Positions 52,530 to 61,437 of a stretch of DNA of 64,000 bases are shown here, in pieces. Under the pieces are notes generated by a model. The model ran no database searches, had not been told where the DNA came from, and saw only the letters and a list, made by a program, of their open reading frames with translations. Origin of the DNA: Flavobacterium subsaxonicum WB 4.1-42 = DSM 21790 (GTDB taxonomy: Bacteria > Bacteroidota > Bacteroidia > Flavobacteriales > Flavobacteriaceae); the NCBI RefSeq assembly GCF_000422725.1, contig NZ_AUGP01000017.1, positions 124,001 to 188,000 of the forward strand, in the 5' to 3' direction. Position 1 is the stretch's first letter; every line of letters begins with the position of its first letter. The position numbers were made by a program, and so were the translations under genes.

Positions 52530-52561
52530 ATTACTGATATTTATACCATTATTACTGATAT
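52530..52561 (+). promoter_or_regulatory. Paired direct repeats, candidate operator
   Basis: ATTACTGATAT occurs at 52530-52540 and again at 52551-52561, exactly 21 bp apart (two helical turns), upstream of the TACCTTTG box. Equal spacing on the same face is typical of AraC-type binding sites. The next gene encodes an AraC regulator, which suggests self-regulation and control of the divergent cupin unit. Confidence 0.7.
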
Positions 52562-52596
52562 GGGGCCGCTAAATGAGAGTGCTTGAAATTATACTA

Positions 52597-52604
52597 TACC
52601 TTTG
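52597..52604 (+). promoter_or_regulatory. -7 box of the AraC gene
   Basis: TACCTTTG matches TAnnTTTG and lies 20 bp before the ATG at 52625. No -33 TTG is found at the usual distance, which fits activation from the repeats. Confidence 0.6.
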
Positions 52605-52624
52605 ATTAACTTAATACAGCAGCT

Positions 52625-53545
52625 ATGGATACGCTTAGAGAATTTAATACTGTAAATGATTACAACTTGTTTAATAATAATGAAACCAAACATCCGCTTA
52701 TCAGCGTTGTAGACCTGTCTAAGGCAGATCCAAGGTCGGGGTCACGTATGTATTTTGGGTTTTATACTGTGTTTCTTAAAGATGTAATATGTGGCGACCT
52801 GGTTTATGGGCGTGCGACTTACGATTACCAGGACGGTACGTTGGTATTTATTGGCCCTGGCCAGGTTGCCGGGGTAAACAGCAATGGAGAAACCTACCAG
52901 CCTAAAGGATATGCCTTAATATTTCATCCTGACTTACTTCATGGTTCAGACCTTGGGCGTCACATGGCAACCGACTATACTTTTTTTAACTACCAGTCTA
53001 ATGAAGCACTGCACCTTTCGGAACGTGAAAGGACAATTGTTCTTGATTGCTTTGCTAAAATTGACTACGAGCTGGAACATGGTATTGATAAGCACAGTAA
53101 AAAACTGATCCTCTCGACACTCGAATTGTTTTTAAATTATTGTGACCGTTTCTACGACCGTCAATTTATAACGCGCGAAAACGTACATCAGGGTATTTTA
53201 GCGCGGTTTGAAAACCTGTTAAATGATTATTTCGCATCAGAAGAGTTACAAATATCCGGAATGCCAACGGTGGGGTACTGTGCAGAAAAATTATTTCTAT
53301 CACCCAATTATTTTGGCGATTTAATTAAAAAAGAGACCGGTAGAACAGCGCAGGATTATATACAATCAAAATTAATCAATGCAGCAAAAGAAAGTTTATC
53401 TGACGGCAGTAAAACAGTAAGCCAGATAGCTTATGCTTTGGGTTTTAAGTATCCACAGCATTTTGCACGGCTTTTTAAAAAACACGTTGGTGCAACGCCT
53501 ATGGAATTTAGGGCTGCTAATGATGGGAATATTGGCTTAAATTAA
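52625..53545 (+). CDS. AraC family transcriptional regulator
   Basis: A 306-residue regulator: an N-terminal cupin-like sensor domain (about 20-170, FIGPGQVAGVNSNGETYQPKGYALIFHPDLLHG) and a C-terminal AraC double HTH (about 200-300, LFLSPNYFGDLIKKETGRTAQDYIQSKLINAAKE and TVSQIAYALGFKYPQHFARLFKKHVGATPMEFR). The CFYADF-like part is not special. It is divergent from the broken cupin and NTF2 genes, so it probably controls them and the redox genes around. The inducer is unknown. The start is the ATG at 52625. Confidence 0.9.
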   Translation: MDTLREFNTVNDYNLFNNNETKHPLISVVDLSKADPRSGSRMYFGFYTVFLKDVICGDLVYGRATYDYQDGTLVFIGPGQVAGVNSNGETYQPKGYALIFHPDLLHGSDLGRHMATDYTFFNYQSNEALHLSERERTIVLDCFAKIDYELEHGIDKHSKKLILSTLELFLNYCDRFYDRQFITRENVHQGILARFENLLNDYFASEELQISGMPTVGYCAEKLFLSPNYFGDLIKKETGRTAQDYIQSKLINAAKESLSDGSKTVSQIAYALGFKYPQHFARLFKKHVGATPMEFRAANDGNIGLN

Positions 53546-53665
53546 ATTTCATACGGTAGTAACAGTAACTTTAATTTCATAATACAAAATCAATTACCCA
53601 CTGTTTTTTTATGTTCAGCAAATAAAAAAGTTCTGCAATCTTTAAAGTATGTAGTGTGAAAATAT

Positions 53666-53688
53666 CTTATGGTTAAAAAGACCATAAG
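53666..53688. promoter_or_regulatory. Inverted repeat before the GH43 promoter
   Basis: CTTATGGT (53666-53673) and ACCATAAG (53681-53688) are perfectly complementary around a 7-bp spacer. It sits 15 bp before the -7 box at 53704, overlapping the -33 place, so a dimeric repressor bound here would block the GH43 promoter. Confidence 0.6.
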
Positions 53689-53703
53689 GTAATGTAAAAA
53701 ATG

Positions 53704-53711
53704 TATATTTG
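53704..53711 (+). promoter_or_regulatory. -7 box of the GH43 gene
   Basis: TATATTTG matches TAnnTTTG and lies 43 bp before the ATG at 53755. Confidence 0.6.
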
Positions 53712-53754
53712 CTCTCCAATAACTTACAACTACCAATTAGTATAATCTATCAAA

Positions 53755-55254
53755 ATGAAAAAAATTTTTATAGCACTATTAGTATTCGCATTTTCAAATA
53801 TAGCATTTGCTCAAAATCAAGGCAGCAACACTAATCTTTCAACTTATCAAAATCCAATTTTTGGTGGCGATTATCCGGACCCGAGTTTGTTAAGGGATGG
53901 AAAGGATTATTACATGGTACATTCTTCGTTTGACTATTATCCCGGCCTTATGATATGGCATTCTCAGGATTTGATTAACTGGGTACCGGTAACCAATGCG
54001 CTTCAAAAATATGTAGGCGATGTTTGGGCGCCCGACCTGGTAAAGTACAATAACAGGTTTTACATTTACTTTCCTGCCAACAAAACCAACTTTGTAATAA
54101 GTGCAGATAATATTAACGGCCCCTGGAGCGAACCGGTTGACCTGAAGATAGGAAATATAGACCCTGGGCACGTTACCGATGATAAAGGTAACCGTTACTT
54201 GTATTTTAGTAACGGCGACTATATTGGCCTATCAAAAGACGGGCTAAAAACAGTAGGCGATGTAAAACATGCCTATGATGGCTGGAAGATTCCTCGCGAA
54301 TGGTCTATAGAATGTTTTTGTATGGAAGGACCAAAACTCTTTAAAAAGGGAGATTATTACTATCTGACTGTTGCTGAAGGAGGAACTGCAGGCCCTGCAA
54401 CCAGCCATATGGTTGTTTCGGCTCGTTCTAAAACACCATTTGGCCCATGGGAAAATTCGCCCTACAACCCTGTAGTACGTACTGAGAGCGACGCTGAAAG
54501 ATGGTGGTCTAAAGGGCACAGTACTGTTTTTGAGGATGCCAATGGCAAGTGGTGGATGATGCTCCATGCTTATGAAAAAGGCTTTTACAACTTAGGAAGA
54601 CAAACCCTTTTGCAGCCGGTAGAGTGGACAAAAGACGGATGGTATAAAATTCCGGATGGTATAAAAACAGATGAGCCCATTGCAAAACCAAAAGGCACTG
54701 CTCTACCCCTATTTTCTTTAAACGATGACTTTTTAGGAAGTACACTTAAGCCGCAATGGAAATTTTTTGGTGGGGTAGATACTTCGCGATTTAAAGCGGG
54801 CACTAATGGCCTTGAGGTTAATGGTAAAGGAAACGGTGTAGGCGATAGTTCTCCATTAGTTTGCGTTCCTTCTGGGCATTCGTACACTGCTGAAGTAGAA
54901 ATGGAAATTGAAGGCGATGCCACAGGCGGGTTGGTACTTTTTTACAACAACACTTACTTTTCGGGTATTTTGGCTGATAAACAAGATATAATAACCAACC
55001 TAAGGGGATGGCAATTTCCAACAGAAAAAAATGTGCACAAAAGGCACGTATACCTGCGCCTTAAAAACGTAAATAATAATGTGGATATGTTTTACAGCCT
55101 GGATGGTAAAGACTGGAAAAAAACAGAAAATTCTGCCGAGGTTTCATCCTACAACCATAATGCACTAAGCGGCTTTTTAGGATTGCGCATTGCCTTATGC
55201 TCAATTGGTAAGGGTAATGTAACCTTTAAGAATTTTAAGTATACTGCACTTTAA
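53755..55254 (+). CDS. Secreted glycoside hydrolase family 43
   Basis: A 499-residue secreted glycosidase, beta-xylosidase/arabinofuranosidase type. The signal peptide MKKIFIALLVFAFSNIAFAQ is followed by the five-bladed GH43 propeller (about 30-310) with the base Asp in DYPDPS (about 42), the pKa-tuning Asp in IDPGHV and the acid Glu in CMEGPKL. The C-terminal 170 residues form a concanavalin A-like domain (WKFFGGVDTSRF, LRLKNVNNNVDMFYSLDGKDWK). It would trim plant xylan or arabinan side chains. A regulated promoter with an inverted repeat precedes it. It is a lone gene, convergent with the kinase gene. No SusCD pair is adjacent. Confidence 0.9.
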   Translation: MKKIFIALLVFAFSNIAFAQNQGSNTNLSTYQNPIFGGDYPDPSLLRDGKDYYMVHSSFDYYPGLMIWHSQDLINWVPVTNALQKYVGDVWAPDLVKYNNRFYIYFPANKTNFVISADNINGPWSEPVDLKIGNIDPGHVTDDKGNRYLYFSNGDYIGLSKDGLKTVGDVKHAYDGWKIPREWSIECFCMEGPKLFKKGDYYYLTVAEGGTAGPATSHMVVSARSKTPFGPWENSPYNPVVRTESDAERWWSKGHSTVFEDANGKWWMMLHAYEKGFYNLGRQTLLQPVEWTKDGWYKIPDGIKTDEPIAKPKGTALPLFSLNDDFLGSTLKPQWKFFGGVDTSRFKAGTNGLEVNGKGNGVGDSSPLVCVPSGHSYTAEVEMEIEGDATGGLVLFYNNTYFSGILADKQDIITNLRGWQFPTEKNVHKRHVYLRLKNVNNNVDMFYSLDGKDWKKTENSAEVSSYNHNALSGFLGLRIALCSIGKGNVTFKNFKYTAL

Positions 55255-55271
55255 TTTACCTTTAAATCTTT

Positions 55272-55333
55272 ATTGCTGTATTGTTCTGATTTTAGAAACT
55301 GTAACCCTCAGAAAAACGTAACAATACAGCAAT
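55272..55333. repeat. 14-bp inverted repeat between convergent genes
   Basis: ATTGCTGTATTGTT (55272-55285) is exactly complementary to 55320-55333 with a 34-nt spacer. It lies between the GH43 stop and the kinase stop. There is no T-run, so it could be a weak bidirectional terminator or mRNA 3' end. Confidence 0.65.
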
Positions 55334-55361
55334 GGAGAGTATATTTATAAAAATATCCTAA

Positions 55362-57380
55362 TTAAATCTTATTGCTTTTTAGTATAATGGTTGTACCCGC
55401 TCCCTGAATTGTTTTTACAATTATCTCAAATTCAATAGCCTTAGCCATATCTCTTACTAAGTGTAAGCCCAAGCCATTCTTAATTCCTACAGCTTCTTTC
55501 TCATCATACAATGCCTTAAATTGTTCATCGGTTCCGCCGGGGCCATTATCTGTAATAGATAAAATTATTTTTCCTTCAATTTGTTGTGCGCGCCAGGTAA
55601 TTTGGGCATTTTCAGTATTTTCTAATACTTTAAACGCATTAGCAGTTAGGTTACGCATAATTGTTTTTAAGTAGTTTATATCTGTAAACAAACTAAGTCC
55701 ACCATCCGTTAACCATACAATATCCACTTTATTTTTATTTTCAAAAATATCATTCATATCTTCAAAAAGTTCTTTAATGTAGATATTTTCATAATTGGGT
55801 TTAAAATTTTCAATCTGTGCCTTTCCCCACAATAATAAGTCTTCCATAGAAGAAAGTAGCCTCCTGGCAGATTGTATGGATAATGCTTCAAACCTTTTTT
55901 TTGTTTCCTGATCAAGTAAATCCGGAGCTTCCTGCTGTAAAAGTAAAAACTGGATTAATTCTCCTAACGGGCTCCTTAAATCGTGATTCAAAATATTAAA
56001 AAATTGCACTTTTAAACGGTTTGCCTTATCCAGCTCATTATTTTTTTTCTTTCTTAACCTATTTTGATAAAACAGCGCTATAACTATAACACAAACTAAA
56101 ACAAGCACAATTGTTAAATACAAAAATTGCCTCTCTTTTGCCTTAACATTATACTGGTTAAGCTCTATTTGACGATCTCTTGACTCGATTTCGCTTATGT
56201 TTTGCAATGCTGCCAACTTATTCTTATTTTCCTGAGAATATATAGAATCATACAGTTGATGGTATTTTTTACTGTAGCTAAAAGCTTCTGCATAATTTTG
56301 TTGTAATTCTTTTAGTTGCGAATAAAGCAAATATGTTTCTGCAAGGTCTTTTTTAGAATTAATAATTTTTATGTCATTGCTTGTTGCTTCTAAAAGTTGC
56401 TCTGCCTGCAGCAAATAATAGTTCTTATTATACTTAGTGCCAAACCCGGAAAATTCTGCCCAATTTTTTACCAAGGTTAAATAGGTATCAGTTAACTTTA
56501 AATAACTGCTTATGCTGTATGTATTAGGATACTTAATTGATTTAGCAATCTTATAAGCCTCTTCATGATAATCTATCTTCTTATTATAATCAGTATCATA
56601 GTTTCCAAGTTTAATTAATACCTCTATCTCTCTTTCAGGCTCACCCAACTTTCTACAAATAGAAAGGCTCTGTAGCAAATAGTTTTTTGCTAAAGCGTTA
56701 TTGCCCTGTATATGTGCAATTTCGGCTGCAAGATTTATCTCAATAATCCGTAAAAATTTAAGGCCGTACTCGTTAGGTTGCTTACGATTAAGAAGTATAG
56801 ATTCGTTATTATATTTAATGGCTAAAGGAACGTTTTTTTGTTCCAGATAGAGTTGGGCAATATTGGTAGTTAATAGCCTCCTTATATATTGAACCTTATA
56901 ATCCTGCTTATCTAATTTGTATTGCTTAATGTAGTCCAGGGCTTTTAACGAATTTTTTAATGCAAGCACATCCATACCCATCATGGCATAGTCTGCGCCA
57001 ATATTACCGTAAAAATCTACAAAGCCTTTTTTATTTTTAGGAGATATATATCTTAAGCCCTCGAGAAGAAATTCCTGTCCGTAAACAGGATCGAAATTAC
57101 TAACAGAATAATTTAAAATAAGGTATACATAAGCAATTTGGGTACTATCGCGGTGTTTAACATAATTTTGAATGTTATGCTTTATTGTATTTTTAGACTT
57201 TTTGTTATCTATTAAATAAGTCCTGAGCCCATTAGATATATTTGTTTTAGTTTTACTATAAATATCTTTTTGAACTAAAACCTGGTCTAATAACGAATCT
57301 AAGACAGGCTTATTCTGGGCATTTAGCTTAAAAACCACTGCCAATAAAATAAAAAAAAGAAATATTTTCTTGATAATCAA
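55362..57380 (-). CDS. TPR-containing sensor histidine kinase
   Basis: A 672-residue kinase. A signal or TM start (LIIKKIFLFFILLAVVFKLNAQ) is followed by TPR-like helices in the periplasm (about 60-390), a TM helix (about 405-427, FLYLTIVLVLVCVIVIALFYQNR) and the kinase core. The phosphoacceptor His is in NILNHDLRSPLGELIQF, the N box NLTANAFK, G1 DNGPGG and G2 NGLGLHLV. The ORF is open to 57425, but the TTG at 57380 starts the signal-like stretch and lies just after the regulator's stop (57385). The gene follows the LytTR regulator and is likely its partner. AT-rich codons differ from nearby housekeeping genes. Confidence 0.85.
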   Translation of the reverse strand: MIIKKIFLFFILLAVVFKLNAQNKPVLDSLLDQVLVQKDIYSKTKTNISNGLRTYLIDNKKSKNTIKHNIQNYVKHRDSTQIAYVYLILNYSVSNFDPVYGQEFLLEGLRYISPKNKKGFVDFYGNIGADYAMMGMDVLALKNSLKALDYIKQYKLDKQDYKVQYIRRLLTTNIAQLYLEQKNVPLAIKYNNESILLNRKQPNEYGLKFLRIIEINLAAEIAHIQGNNALAKNYLLQSLSICRKLGEPEREIEVLIKLGNYDTDYNKKIDYHEEAYKIAKSIKYPNTYSISSYLKLTDTYLTLVKNWAEFSGFGTKYNKNYYLLQAEQLLEATSNDIKIINSKKDLAETYLLYSQLKELQQNYAEAFSYSKKYHQLYDSIYSQENKNKLAALQNISEIESRDRQIELNQYNVKAKERQFLYLTIVLVLVCVIVIALFYQNRLRKKKNNELDKANRLKVQFFNILNHDLRSPLGELIQFLLLQQEAPDLLDQETKKRFEALSIQSARRLLSSMEDLLLWGKAQIENFKPNYENIYIKELFEDMNDIFENKNKVDIVWLTDGGLSLFTDINYLKTIMRNLTANAFKVLENTENAQITWRAQQIEGKIILSITDNGPGGTDEQFKALYDEKEAVGIKNGLGLHLVRDMAKAIEFEIIVKTIQGAGTTIILKSNKI

Positions 57381-57384
57381 ATGT

Positions 57385-58083
57385 CTATAAATTTTGTAAC
57401 AGGTAATCTTTATATGTTTTACCAATAGGCAATACCGTTCCGTTTTTTAATACAACCTCTTTACTGGCTACTTTAAATATTAATTTTTTTGGCACCGCAA
57501 AACTGCGATGTATCCTAATAAAAGATTTAAAAACAGGGTCTTTTAAAACAATACCTAATGAATGAGAAATAATGTGTTTACCACCTTGCGTAAAAACCTG
57601 AGTATAATCACTGTAAGCTTCAAAATATAATATATCGTTTAGGTCTAAACGCAATTGGCTGGTACCACTTTTAATCATAAAATTATCCGGTTGCACATCA
57701 TAACCGCCTGATTGCTTAGCTTGATTCATAAAAGCAGTAATCCTTTCCATGGTTTTTTCAAATCTTTTAAAATCAAGGGGCTTAACCAAATAATCAAGGG
57801 TTTCCAGCTCAAAACTTGCAGCAGCATAGTCCGGCGAATAGCTTATAAACACACATACAGGTATTTTATGTGCCCGCTTTCTAAACTCAAGACCATTAAT
57901 ACCGGGCATTTGTATATCCAAAAATAAAATATCTACTTTAATATCATCAATTACCGCAAGGGCTTTTTGCGGAGATAAAAAAGTGCCGATAACTTTAATG
58001 TTCTCAAATTTTCTAAGAAATGCCTGTAGCCTTAATTGATCTATTTCGCTATCATCAACTATTATGCAAGTGTACGCATCCAT
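57385..58083 (-). CDS. LytTR family response regulator
   Basis: A 232-residue regulator: receiver domain with DD (10-11), phospho-acceptor D56 in LFLDIQMPG, and lysine in LVKPLD, followed by a LytTR DNA-binding domain (about 130-232, MIKSGTSQLRLDLNDILYFEAYSDYTQVF and FIRIHRSFAVPKKLI). Its stop precedes the kinase start by 4 bp, so the two form an operon with the regulator first. LytTR regulators pair with TPR-type histidine kinases in Bacteroidota. The target is unknown. The next gene (58366) is divergent, and the 282-bp gap may be bound by it. Confidence 0.9.
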   Translation of the reverse strand: MDAYTCIIVDDSEIDQLRLQAFLRKFENIKVIGTFLSPQKALAVIDDIKVDILFLDIQMPGINGLEFRKRAHKIPVCVFISYSPDYAAASFELETLDYLVKPLDFKRFEKTMERITAFMNQAKQSGGYDVQPDNFMIKSGTSQLRLDLNDILYFEAYSDYTQVFTQGGKHIISHSLGIVLKDPVFKSFIRIHRSFAVPKKLIFKVASKEVVLKNGTVLPIGKTYKDYLLQNL

Positions 58084-58365
58084 TAAATTTCTTCACTTTT
58101 TATTATTACTCCTGTACGTAAATATAAACAAATACTATAGGTTTTATATATATCTGTCACGTAATTCTTAGTCTCAATTTGGGTTTTTTTTTGCCTTTGA
58201 GAACAGGGTTCGAATTAAAACGTTTATCGAATATTTTAATCGTTCACCTGTTTTATAAATCGTTTAGCTAAACAAAAAGGTTAAGCGTAAAACCCATTAG
58301 GTTTTATAAAAATCATTAGCAAGATTTGCAATAGTTTAAATAATTACCAACAAAAAACACATTTT
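58084..58365. other. Divergent intergenic region without RNA gene
   Basis: This 282-bp AT-rich gap separates the divergent LytTR regulator and the NHL/Ig T9SS gene. It contains a 12-bp palindrome GTTTAGCTAAAC (58262-58273). A GGTTCGAA word at about 58208 does not belong to a tRNA because no cloverleaf can be drawn. No clear TAnnTTTG box was found. Confidence 0.5.
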
Positions 58366-60792
58366 ATGAAAAGAATTGTACTAATACTTTTAATTTTGTT
58401 ATCATATTCGAAATCCGGATATGCACAATCCTGGACCGTTCCCGGTACTGTTGTGGCTGGCGGAAACGGCTTCGGATCTGGCAACGACCAGCTTGGAAAT
58501 ATATCTGACCTGTATGTGGCCGGCAACGGAGACATCTATATTTCTGATATTACAAACAACAGGGTGCAAAAATGGGCCGCAGGGGCTACTACCGGTGTTA
58601 CCGTTGCCGGAGGAAACGGCCAGGGTTCGGCAGCTAATCAGCTATCTGCACCTTGTGGTATATGGTATGATGAAGAACAAAGTGTGCTCTATGTTGTAGA
58701 TGCTTTAAATGCAAGGGTTCAGCAATGGCCGGATGGCGCTACAGAGGGCATTACAGTAGCAGGAGGCAACGGATGGGGCAATGCGCTAAACCAGCTTTCG
58801 CTACCAAATGCAATATTTAAAAAAGATGATATACTTTATATTCTCGACGGGAATGCCAGAGTTTTAAAGTGGCCTTTGGATGCAAATGAGGGTATTGTGG
58901 TTGCCGGAGGAAATGGATTTGGTTTTGCAGCCAACCAATTAGCAGTGCCGGAATTAACCGGATTTATTTTTGTTGATGATGAAGATAGCATTTATATAAC
59001 CGAATATTCTGCCGATAGAGTATCTAAATGGGAATCCGGCGCTGCCGAAGGTACACTAATGGCCGATATTGCAGCTACTGGTACTACTAATGTAAGGGTT
59101 TCGGGCATAGCCGTTATGGACGACGGAAAATTAGTATTATCATATTCGCATCAAAATCAAAACAGGGTTACTTTATGGCAAAATGGTGTGTTTTTGTATG
59201 ATGTAGTATCTACCGCGTCCGGCGAATTAAGTCAGCCTCTTAGTATTGCTTTGGATGACGACCAAAACCTTTATGTTGCCGATGCCAATTACAGGATAAA
59301 GAAATTTATGTTTGAAGAAGAAGAGGTTGAAGAGCCTGTTGTAAGTGTTGCCACTGTTAGTAATGTAAATGCACAGGTTTTTGTTGGAAGTACACTTCCG
59401 TTAACAGCAACAGTAACACCTTCAACATTTTCACAACAGGTAACCTGGACAGTACAGGAAGGCGAAGAATTTGCATCGATTAACGCCACCGGTGTTGTAA
59501 CCGGTATAACTTCAGGTACTGCTACTATAAGAGCTACATCTGTAGCTAACCCTTTAATTTATGCCGAAATAACTATAACGGTTGTTCCATGCACAATAAC
59601 TGTAGTTACACAAACAGCTGTTAGTATCTGTAGTGGCAGTTCTGTAAGTTTAACAGCAACGTCATCTGAAGAAAGCGGAATTGTTACATGGTACGAATCT
59701 GCAAATGCCGTAACTCCATTTTTTGCTGGCGAAGTATATTCTACAACATCACTGACCGAAACTACATCGTATTGGGTGCAGGTAAATTCTACAAGTACTG
59801 CCTGCGTTTCTAACAGGGTTGAAATTGTAGTAACCGTAAACCCAGTGCCGGCTATTCCTCAAGCAGCTGCCATACAAAGCTTTGAAGAAGGTACTACTTT
59901 AGCCGACCTTGATATAAGTGTTACAGGTACAACAACATGGTATCAGAATGCACAGTTAACAATTGTGCTACCGGCAACTACACTGCTTGTAAACGGAGCA
60001 ACTTACTATGTAACGCAAACTACCGCCACGTGCCAAAGTGCAGCCACCGCAATAACGGTTACTGTATGTGCTTTAGAAATTAGTACGGAAACTGCAGTTA
60101 GTATTTGCACAGGCAGTTCTGTTAGTTTAACCGCATCATCATCTCAACCGGGCGGAATTATTACCTGGTATGAATCTGCAAATGCTGTAACTCCTATTTT
60201 TACCGGAGCAGAGTATACCGTAACAGGATTAACCGAAACCACATCGTACTGGGTACAGGTAAATGCCGCAGGCAATATTTGTATTTCTGACAGGGTTGAG
60301 GTTATTGTAACGGTAAATGCCTTGCCATCAAGCCCGGCTGCGCAATCTTTACAAAACTTTGAAGAAGGCGATACTTTATCAGATCTTGATGTAACAGCAA
60401 CAGGAACAGTAACGTGGTACCAGGATGCCGAGTTAACAATTGTGTTACCTGCCACAACACTTCTTTTTAACGGAGAAACTTATTACGTAACACAAACCAC
60501 AGCTACATGTGAGAGTGATGCCACTACTATAACCGTAGAATTACTTTTAGGTACAGCCAGTAACAAAATACAGGATCTTAAAATTTATCCAAATCCAACT
60601 AAAGATTTTGTTACCATTCAATCCAATACAGATATCTCTAATATTGAGGTATATAATGTAGTTGGTCAGCTAATAATTTCAACTACATCTACAAAAATTG
60701 ATATGTCTGGCTATATGGCAGGCATGTATGTAATAAAAATAAATACAGTAGACGGAAAAACAACTGTAAAAAAGTTGAGCAAGAAAAACTAA
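58366..60792 (+). CDS. Secreted NHL/Ig-like repeat protein with T9SS sorting domain
   Basis: An 808-residue secreted protein. The signal peptide MKRIVLILLILLSYSKSGYAQ precedes an NHL-type beta-propeller (about 25-320, repeats such as GDIYISDITNNRVQKWAAGA and LYVVDALNARVQQWPDGATEGI with VAGGNG motifs), a Big_2 Ig domain (about 335-400), and two near-copies of an Ig-like pair (SICSGSSVSLTATSS, TWYESANAVTPFF, VTQTTATCQSAAT and again about 190 residues on). The last 75 residues (KIYPNPTKDFVTIQS to TTVKKLSKKN) are a type A T9SS sorting domain. It is likely a surface protein for adhesion or polymer binding. It is divergent from the two-component pair. Confidence 0.9.
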   Translation: MKRIVLILLILLSYSKSGYAQSWTVPGTVVAGGNGFGSGNDQLGNISDLYVAGNGDIYISDITNNRVQKWAAGATTGVTVAGGNGQGSAANQLSAPCGIWYDEEQSVLYVVDALNARVQQWPDGATEGITVAGGNGWGNALNQLSLPNAIFKKDDILYILDGNARVLKWPLDANEGIVVAGGNGFGFAANQLAVPELTGFIFVDDEDSIYITEYSADRVSKWESGAAEGTLMADIAATGTTNVRVSGIAVMDDGKLVLSYSHQNQNRVTLWQNGVFLYDVVSTASGELSQPLSIALDDDQNLYVADANYRIKKFMFEEEEVEEPVVSVATVSNVNAQVFVGSTLPLTATVTPSTFSQQVTWTVQEGEEFASINATGVVTGITSGTATIRATSVANPLIYAEITITVVPCTITVVTQTAVSICSGSSVSLTATSSEESGIVTWYESANAVTPFFAGEVYSTTSLTETTSYWVQVNSTSTACVSNRVEIVVTVNPVPAIPQAAAIQSFEEGTTLADLDISVTGTTTWYQNAQLTIVLPATTLLVNGATYYVTQTTATCQSAATAITVTVCALEISTETAVSICTGSSVSLTASSSQPGGIITWYESANAVTPIFTGAEYTVTGLTETTSYWVQVNAAGNICISDRVEVIVTVNALPSSPAAQSLQNFEEGDTLSDLDVTATGTVTWYQDAELTIVLPATTLLFNGETYYVTQTTATCESDATTITVELLLGTASNKIQDLKIYPNPTKDFVTIQSNTDISNIEVYNVVGQLIISTTSTKIDMSGYMAGMYVIKINTVDGKTTVKKLSKKN

Positions 60793-60828
60793 CTCTAAAA
60801 GAGGTATACTGATATTCTTATTACACAA

Positions 60829-60860
60829 CAAAGCCCTTAGAAAATTTTAAGGGCTTTTTG
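60829..60860 (+). terminator. Intrinsic terminator of the NHL/Ig gene
   Basis: AAAGCCCTTA (60830-60839) and TAAGGGCTTT (60848-60857) pair around 8 nt and TTTTTG follows. It lies 38 bp after the stop at 60792. Confidence 0.85.
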
Positions 60861-60941
60861 CTTTGTATTAATTTTAATAATACTATAAAATTTACTTGCT
60901 ACTACTACTGTATATAATTGTAATAGCACCTTCTGATTTTA

Positions 60942-61424
60942 CTATTTTACGTACTCTTCATCTGTAACATCTTCCAACCAAACGGTTTCTCCTTTTTCCC
61001 TACCGGTAATGGCCAACTGTACAAACGCGGTGTCTGTACTTGCTCCATGCCAATGCACAATATTCGGGGGGCATTTAATTACGTCGCCCTTATGTAATAT
61101 CTTCTTAGATTGCCCTTTTTCCTGATAATAGCCCACTCCATCGGTAACCAGCAGTATTTGCCCTGCCGGATGCAAATGCCATTTGGTTCGGGCACCAGGT
61201 TCAAAAGTCACATTACCTACCGTGGTTTGGTTAGTGCTGTCGGCGTTTACAAGCATTTGCAAATATGCGTTTCCTTTAAAATTATTGTTTGTAATTTTTT
61301 TACCCCTGCGAAAAACAGAATCCTGTGTTTTGTTAGAGCTAACCTGTTGCACTTCCTTATTTTTATTGCAGGCTGCAAATACAATGCAGGCTAATGGAAT
61401 TGCTAATAAGATTGATTTTTTCAT
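60942..61424 (-). CDS. Cupin-domain lipoprotein
   Basis: A 160-residue cupin with a lipoprotein signal (MKKSILLAIPLACIVFAAC, lipobox Cys 19). The cupin core has [32 protein letters not shown] (ligands His, His, Gln region) and HKGDVIKCPPNIVHWHGAST (His), so a metal site is likely. It is an intact paralogue of the broken cupin at 52 kb, but exported. The ATG at 61424 is chosen because it starts the signal. It is last in a four-gene operon with CMD-like, flavodoxin and hydrolase genes (spacings 8-29 bp). Confidence 0.9.
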   Translation of the reverse strand: MKKSILLAIPLACIVFAACNKNKEVQQVSSNKTQDSVFRRGKKITNNNFKGNAYLQMLVNADSTNQTTVGNVTFEPGARTKWHLHPAGQILLVTDGVGYYQEKGQSKKILHKGDVIKCPPNIVHWHGASTDTAFVQLAITGREKGETVWLEDVTDEEYVK

Positions 61425-61437
61425 ATATGTTGAGATG

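Noticed and set aside
58205..58216. GGTTCGAA word resembling a tRNA T-arm
   Set aside because: No acceptor, D or anticodon arms can be drawn around it.
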